In this document: piece by piece, positions 12,700-16,474 of the stretch
How the letters are laid out: each line of letters begins with the position of its first letter
Numbering within the stretch: the stretch's first letter is position 1
From: Ruminococcaceae bacterium UBA1244
Lineage (GTDB): Bacteria; Bacillota; Clostridia; Oscillospirales; Acutalibacteraceae
Assembly (NCBI GenBank): GCA_002308635.1
Contig: DBWG01000017.1
Span: 1-16,474 of the forward strand
Length of the DNA stretch: 16,474 nt
Direction of reading: 5' to 3'
Translations under genes and position numbers: made by a program
Notes under the pieces: model-generated
Databases searched by the model: none
Seen by the model: only the letters and a program-made list of their open reading frames with translations
What the model was told of the DNA's origin: nothing

Positions 12700-15243
12700 A
12701 TGAAAAAATTTAATGTTACAGGAATGAGCTGTGCAGCGTGTCAGGCAAGAGTTGAAAGGGCTGTTTCAAAACTTGACGGTGTATCTTCATGTTCAGTAAG
12801 CCTGCTGACAAATTCAATGGGCGTTGAAGGAGATGCCAGCGATGCCGAAATAATAAGCGCCGTTGAAAAAGCCGGCTATGGTGCTTCTCCAAAGACTTCA
12901 TCACGCAGCAAGGTCTCCGCCGATGAAGACGCTCTCTCCGACAAGGAAACTCCAAAGCTCAAAAAGCGGCTTTTCAGCTCGATCATACTGCTTGTCATAC
13001 TTATGTATTTTTCAATGGGTACGATGATGTTCGGTTTTCCGCTGCCTCCGTTTCTTGAAGGCAACTGCGTCGGGACAGGACTTGTTCAGCTCATTCTTTC
13101 GGGAATAATAATGGTGATAAACCAGAAGTTTTTTGTGAGCGGTTTCCGTGGACTTTTTCACCTTTCTCCGAATATGGACACCCTTATTGCCATCGGTTCG
13201 TCAGCATCGTTCATATACAGTACTGTGATACTGTTTGTGATGACATCAATGGTAAGCTCCGGAAACAGCGAAGCTGCAATGAAGCTCATGGATGAGTTTT
13301 ATTTTGAATCCGCAGCTATGATACTGACTCTTATAACCGTCGGAAAAACTCTCGAAGCTTATTCAAAAGGCAAGACCACCAACGCTCTCAGAAGCCTTAT
13401 GAAGCTTGCTCCAAAGACCGCCGTTCTGCTCAGGGACGGAAAGGAGATCACCGTTCCGGCGGAGGACATAAAAAAGGACGATATTTTTGTTGTACGTGCC
13501 GGCAGCACCATACCCGCAGACGGAATAGTTATCAGCGGAAGCGGTGCGGTGGATGAATCTGCACTCACCGGAGAAAGTATCCCCGTTGAAAAATCCGAGG
13601 GCAGTCATGTGTCCTCGGCAACAATAAACAAGACCGGCTATCTTGAATGCCGTGCGGAAAGAGTTGGTGAAGATACAACACTCTCTGAGATAATCTCAAT
13701 GGTGAGCGATGCCGCTGCAACAAAAGCACCCGCCGCAAAATTAGCCGACAGGATATCCCTTGTTTTCGTGCCCGCAGTTATAATATTGGCAGCAATAACA
13801 ACAGCTGTATGGCTCCTTATCGGCGCTCCTGTGGGAACGGCTCTCGCAAGAGGTATATGTGTGCTTGTGGTGTCGTGCCCATGTGCCCTCGGACTTGCAA
13901 CTCCTGTTGCCATTATGGTCGGAAACGGTCTCGGCGCAAAAAACGGCATACTCTTCAAGACAGCTCAGGCTCTTCAGGAAACAGGCAAAGCTGATATCAT
14001 TGTCCTTGACAAGACCGGAACGATAACAAAGGGTACTCCGGAGGTCACTGATGTCATACCCGCAGACGGGATATCCGAAGATGAACTCATAAGGGCTGCC
14101 GCTTCACTTGAACAAAAAAGCGAACATCCGCTGGCTTCTGCCGTATGCGCTTATGCGGAAAAAAGGAATATCAGTCCTCTTCCCACAGAAAACTTTGAAA
14201 CTCTATCCGGCAGCGGTGTCCGTGCGGTACTTGACGGAAAAGAGATGACCGGCGGCAGCGTCGGATATATGAGCAAAAAATATGCTCTGCCTGCTTATGC
14301 ACTCAAAAAAGCCGGCGAACTTGCTTCTCAGGGAAAAAGTCCGATGCTCTTTATGATGGACGGCAGATTTTATGGTATGATAGCCGCAGCGGACGCAGTA
14401 AAAGATGACTCCGCAAGGGCTGTCAGGGAATTTCAGAACATGGGGCTGTATGTTGTCATGCTGACAGGCGACAACAGGAATACAGCAGAAAATATCGGCG
14501 CTCAGGTCGGCGCAGACAGGGTCATCGCAGAAGTCAGACCCGATGAAAAGGGCAGTATCGTCCGCCGTCTGAAAGAATACGGCAGCGTCATCATGGCAGG
14601 TGACGGAATAAACGATTCTCCTGCCCTGACCTGCGCAGACGTGGGAATCGCTATCGGCGCAGGCACAGATGTTGCAATAGATGCGGCTGACGTTGTTCTG
14701 ATGAAAAGCCGTCTTTCTGATGCAGCAGGAGCTGTCAGGCTCTCAAAACAGACATACAGGAACATCAAACAAAATCTTTTCTGGGCGCTGTTTTACAATG
14801 TCCTTCTGATACCCGCTGCTGCGGGAGCATATTCCGCACTGAATATAAATATGAGTCCTGTACTCGGTGCTGCGGCAATGAGCCTCTCGAGCGTTTTTGT
14901 TATTACAAATGCGCTCAGGCTAAATACATTCAGGCTGTTCAGCACAAAGCATGACAAAAAGAAAAAAACATCCGTCGTTATTGATAACGATCCGGTTTTA
15001 TCAAATAATAAAAACTACAAGGAGGTCACTATTATGACAAAGACAATGACTATCGAAGGCATGATGTGTATGCACTGTGAAGCTGCTGTTAAAAAAGCTC
15101 TTGAGGCTCTTGAAGGAGTAGCTTCTGCTGATGTCAGCCACGAAGAAAACCGTGCTGTGGTAACTCTTTCGGAGAATGTTCCGGACGATGTACTGAAAAA
15201 AGCTGTAGAGGACAAGGACTATAAAGTAACGGCTATAGTCTGA
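12700..15243 (+). CDS. copA: Copper-translocating P1B-type ATPase with N- and C-terminal HMA domains
   Basis: The 847-residue protein is a copper(I) export pump. Domains in order are an N-terminal HMA (GMSCAAC, 8-14); membrane helices from about 92; an actuator with Thr290-Gly-Glu-Ser; the ion path Cys393-Pro-Cys395; phosphorylation Asp437 in DKTG; His476-Pro477; GDGIND at 634-639; and late helices with Tyr699-Asn700. The core ends near 748. A lysine-rich linker then leads to a second HMA (GMMCMHC, 787-793) at the C-terminus. CPC, YN and a late MSLSS motif fit the Cu+ class. The late HMA is unusual in position and has its own internal ribosome site (separate entry). The ATG at 12700 has GAGGT at 12690-12694. 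It leads a probable operon with the alarmone synthetase and hydrolase. Confidence 0.95.
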   Translation: MKKFNVTGMSCAACQARVERAVSKLDGVSSCSVSLLTNSMGVEGDASDAEIISAVEKAGYGASPKTSSRSKVSADEDALSDKETPKLKKRLFSSIILLVILMYFSMGTMMFGFPLPPFLEGNCVGTGLVQLILSGIIMVINQKFFVSGFRGLFHLSPNMDTLIAIGSSASFIYSTVILFVMTSMVSSGNSEAAMKLMDEFYFESAAMILTLITVGKTLEAYSKGKTTNALRSLMKLAPKTAVLLRDGKEITVPAEDIKKDDIFVVRAGSTIPADGIVISGSGAVDESALTGESIPVEKSEGSHVSSATINKTGYLECRAERVGEDTTLSEIISMVSDAAATKAPAAKLADRISLVFVPAVIILAAITTAVWLLIGAPVGTALARGICVLVVSCPCALGLATPVAIMVGNGLGAKNGILFKTAQALQETGKADIIVLDKTGTITKGTPEVTDVIPADGISEDELIRAAASLEQKSEHPLASAVCAYAEKRNISPLPTENFETLSGSGVRAVLDGKEMTGGSVGYMSKKYALPAYALKKAGELASQGKSPMLFMMDGRFYGMIAAADAVKDDSARAVREFQNMGLYVVMLTGDNRNTAENIGAQVGADRVIAEVRPDEKGSIVRRLKEYGSVIMAGDGINDSPALTCADVGIAIGAGTDVAIDAADVVLMKSRLSDAAGAVRLSKQTYRNIKQNLFWALFYNVLLIPAAAGAYSALNINMSPVLGAAAMSLSSVFVITNALRLNTFRLFSTKHDKKKKTSVVIDNDPVLSNNKNYKEVTIMTKTMTIEGMMCMHCEAAVKKALEALEGVASADVSHEENRAVVTLSENVPDDVLKKAVEDKDYKVTAIV
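15034..15243 (+). CDS. Possible internal, in-frame translation of a free CopZ-like copper chaperone
   Basis: Inside the ATPase gene, AAGGAGGTC (15019-15027) stands eight bases before an in-frame ATG at 15034. Starting there gives a complete 69-residue HMA protein: MTKTMTIEGM start, Met-Cys-Met-His-Cys metal site at about residues 11-15, and a full babbabb-type length ending at the shared stop. This is the size of CopZ chaperones, which carry Cu(I) to CopA. The ribosome site is stronger than the one at the gene's own start. What is seen is the site and the open frame. That both products are made is inference. The alternative is a recent read-through fusion in which the old site is a relic. Confidence 0.45.
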   Translation: MTKTMTIEGMMCMHCEAAVKKALEALEGVASADVSHEENRAVVTLSENVPDDVLKKAVEDKDYKVTAIV

Positions 15244-15278
15244 TGCCGTGATACACAAAAACAAAGGAGCGTGAAATA

Positions 15279-16031
15279 ATGAAAGAAGAGCATATTGATC
15301 TTAACCTTTCGGAACAGACCGACCAGATGGCAAAGGAGCTTGCAAAATTTACCGAAAAGATGAATTTCAACGAAGAACAGATACTCGATCTTGTACAGGA
15401 GCATATCATCCCCGTTGAACAGTTCTTTGCAAACTATACCTGTGCGATCATGGAGATAGAAACAAAATTCAAGGTCCTTAATGAACAGTTTTCTCTGATC
15501 TATGACGGCAACCCTATTGAGACCATAAAGTCAAGAGTCAAGGATTATGACAGCATCATCCGCAAGCTCATCAGAAAGAACCTTCCAAAAACACTTGAAT
15601 CCATCGAAGAAAATATCAACGATATCGCCGGAGTGAGAGTGATATGTTCATTTGAGGACGACATATACCGCCTTGCAAACTGCCTTTTGCAGCAGGACGA
15701 CATCACGCTCATCAGCAAAAAGGACTATATCCGCTCTCCCAAGCCCAGCGGATACAGAAGCCTTCACCTTATAGTATCCGTTCCGATCTTCCTCGAAAAC
15801 GAAAAAAAGAACGTCAAGGTAGAGGTCCAGCTGCGCACCATCGCAATGGATTTCTGGGCAAGCCTTGAACACAAGATCCGTTATAAAAAGGATCTCCCGG
15901 CCGGTGCGGAATTGGAAAAAGAACTGCTTGAATGTGCCGCAATAAGTGCCGAGCTGGAGAACCGGATGGAACGAATTCAAAAAACGGCCGACTGCTATCT
16001 GGATGATTCCTGGAAGGAGGACGGACGATGA
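15279..16031 (+). CDS. Small alarmone synthetase, (p)ppGpp synthetase domain protein
   Basis: The 250-residue protein makes ppGpp/pppGpp by moving pyrophosphate from ATP to GDP or GTP. It has only the synthetase domain; the HD hydrolase and the TGS/ACT regulatory parts of long RSH proteins are absent, as in RelQ/RelP-type enzymes. Visible motifs are the IEENINDIAGVRVIC stretch (about 109-123), KDYIRSPKPSGYRSLH (148-163), the catalytic-side EVQLRT (182-187) and WASLEHKIRYK (193-203). The N-terminal 50 residues form an extra helical segment, making it longer than typical 210-residue RelQ. The ATG has AAGGAGCG about ten bases upstream. The gap from the ATPase stop is 35 bases with no terminator, and it overlaps the next gene by four bases (ATGA), so the three are likely one transcript. 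Confidence 0.92.
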   Translation: MKEEHIDLNLSEQTDQMAKELAKFTEKMNFNEEQILDLVQEHIIPVEQFFANYTCAIMEIETKFKVLNEQFSLIYDGNPIETIKSRVKDYDSIIRKLIRKNLPKTLESIEENINDIAGVRVICSFEDDIYRLANCLLQQDDITLISKKDYIRSPKPSGYRSLHLIVSVPIFLENEKKNVKVEVQLRTIAMDFWASLEHKIRYKKDLPAGAELEKELLECAAISAELENRMERIQKTADCYLDDSWKEDGR

Positions 16032-16474
16032 CAAGCTCTTCGAAAATCATCATAAAATGGGGTGGAATCCTTGCAGGCTCAGCCGCCATAGCGTCGGTCT
16101 CCGCTTTTATCACCACAAGATATCTGCTGAAGATGGCAGTAGATCGCGAGGAACCCAAACTAATGAAGCTTGCGGGGAAGCGCGTGGCAGGATTTGCGGA
16201 GGACGACTCTTTTTTCAAGGCGAGGCTCGATGCCGGGGACAGACTTTCTAAAAAGGAAAGTGAGACTGTTGATATCACCAGCCATGATGGCATTCTTCTG
16301 GTCGGTCACTGGATCCCTGCAGTCAATGCGAAGCGTATCCTTATTGCTGTCCACGGCTGGCGTGCCTCCTGGTACCATTTTAAATCCTGTACTTTTATAG
16401 ATTGCAGAGGGACGAACGATGGCTGTCTTTTGGCAACACCCTTAGGGAGTGCTGAGGCCATTGAAGGAGGAGAT
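16028..16474 (+). CDS. Membrane-anchored alpha/beta hydrolase, C-terminus cut by window edge
   Basis: I translated 149 codons to the right edge. The ATG overlaps the stop of the alarmone synthetase (ATGA), with GGAGG at 16016-16020 inside that gene as the ribosome site. An N-terminal hydrophobic helix (about 8-32) is followed by a basic-acidic segment and a beta-rich region, DITSHDGILLVGHWIP, then ILIAVHGWRASW. This is the strand and oxyanion HGW motif of alpha/beta hydrolases. The nucleophile elbow and the Asp/His of the triad lie outside the window. The stretch after HGW is odd: the usual D-x-R-x-HG-x-S-x-G pattern is replaced by a TPLGSAEAIEGGD reading. The frame stays open. The substrate is unknown. 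Confidence 0.75.
   Translation, partial: MTSSSKIIIKWGGILAGSAAIASVSAFITTRYLLKMAVDREEPKLMKLAGKRVAGFAEDDSFFKARLDAGDRLSKKESETVDITSHDGILLVGHWIPAVNAKRILIAVHGWRASWYHFKSCTFIDCRGTNDGCLLATPLGSAEAIEGGD

Overview
The window looks like chromosomal DNA of a low-to-moderate GC, Gram-positive anaerobe of the Clostridia, most like Ruminococcus and relatives. This is inferred from protein style, strong AGGAGG-type ribosome sites, sigma-A-like promoters, lipoprotein signals and the FHA-SEDS/PBP pair. No 16S or 23S rRNA is present, so the genus is not proven. No phage, transposase or CRISPR array was seen.

Left part (1-2843, minus strand). A two-gene unit of exported lipoproteins is driven by a near-consensus promoter at 2533-2562. 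The first gene is an unusual fusion: lipoprotein signal, acetolactate decarboxylase, prephenate dehydratase and ACT-like domain. The second is a HAD-type phosphatase lipoprotein cut by the window edge. Upstream sits a 58-residue protein with two CxxC pairs and its own terminator.

Middle RNA region (2850-3715). About 740 bp without protein genes holds two tandem structured RNA candidates on the plus strand. The first has a promoter and a Rho-independent terminator; the second is closed by nested long-range stems. A 22-bp inverted repeat and the initiator tRNA-fMet gene (minus strand, perfect TTGACA-17-TATAAT promoter) follow.

Envelope and housekeeping part (3776-12633). In order: family 4 uracil-DNA glycosylase (minus); a membrane-anchored D-Ala-D-Ala carboxypeptidase (plus); a PadR-like regulator (plus); an FHA-SEDS glycosyltransferase with its class B PBP partner (minus operon, FHA-SEDS first); a degenerate metallo-beta-lactamase-fold protein (minus); and a PrsA-like foldase lipoprotein (plus). 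The SEDS/PBP pair polymerises and crosslinks peptidoglycan, the carboxypeptidase trims it, and PrsA-type foldases help exported PBPs fold, so these form a loose cell-wall neighbourhood.

Right part (12643-16474, plus strand). A likely operon carries a copper-type P1B ATPase with an extra C-terminal HMA domain, a small alarmone synthetase, and an alpha/beta hydrolase cut by the window edge. The C-terminal HMA domain is preceded in frame by its own strong Shine-Dalgarno site and ATG, so one gene could make both the pump and a free copper chaperone.

The best candidates for something undescribed are the exported ALDC-prephenate dehydratase fusion, the two RNA candidates at 3001-3423, and the copA gene with a nested chaperone start.
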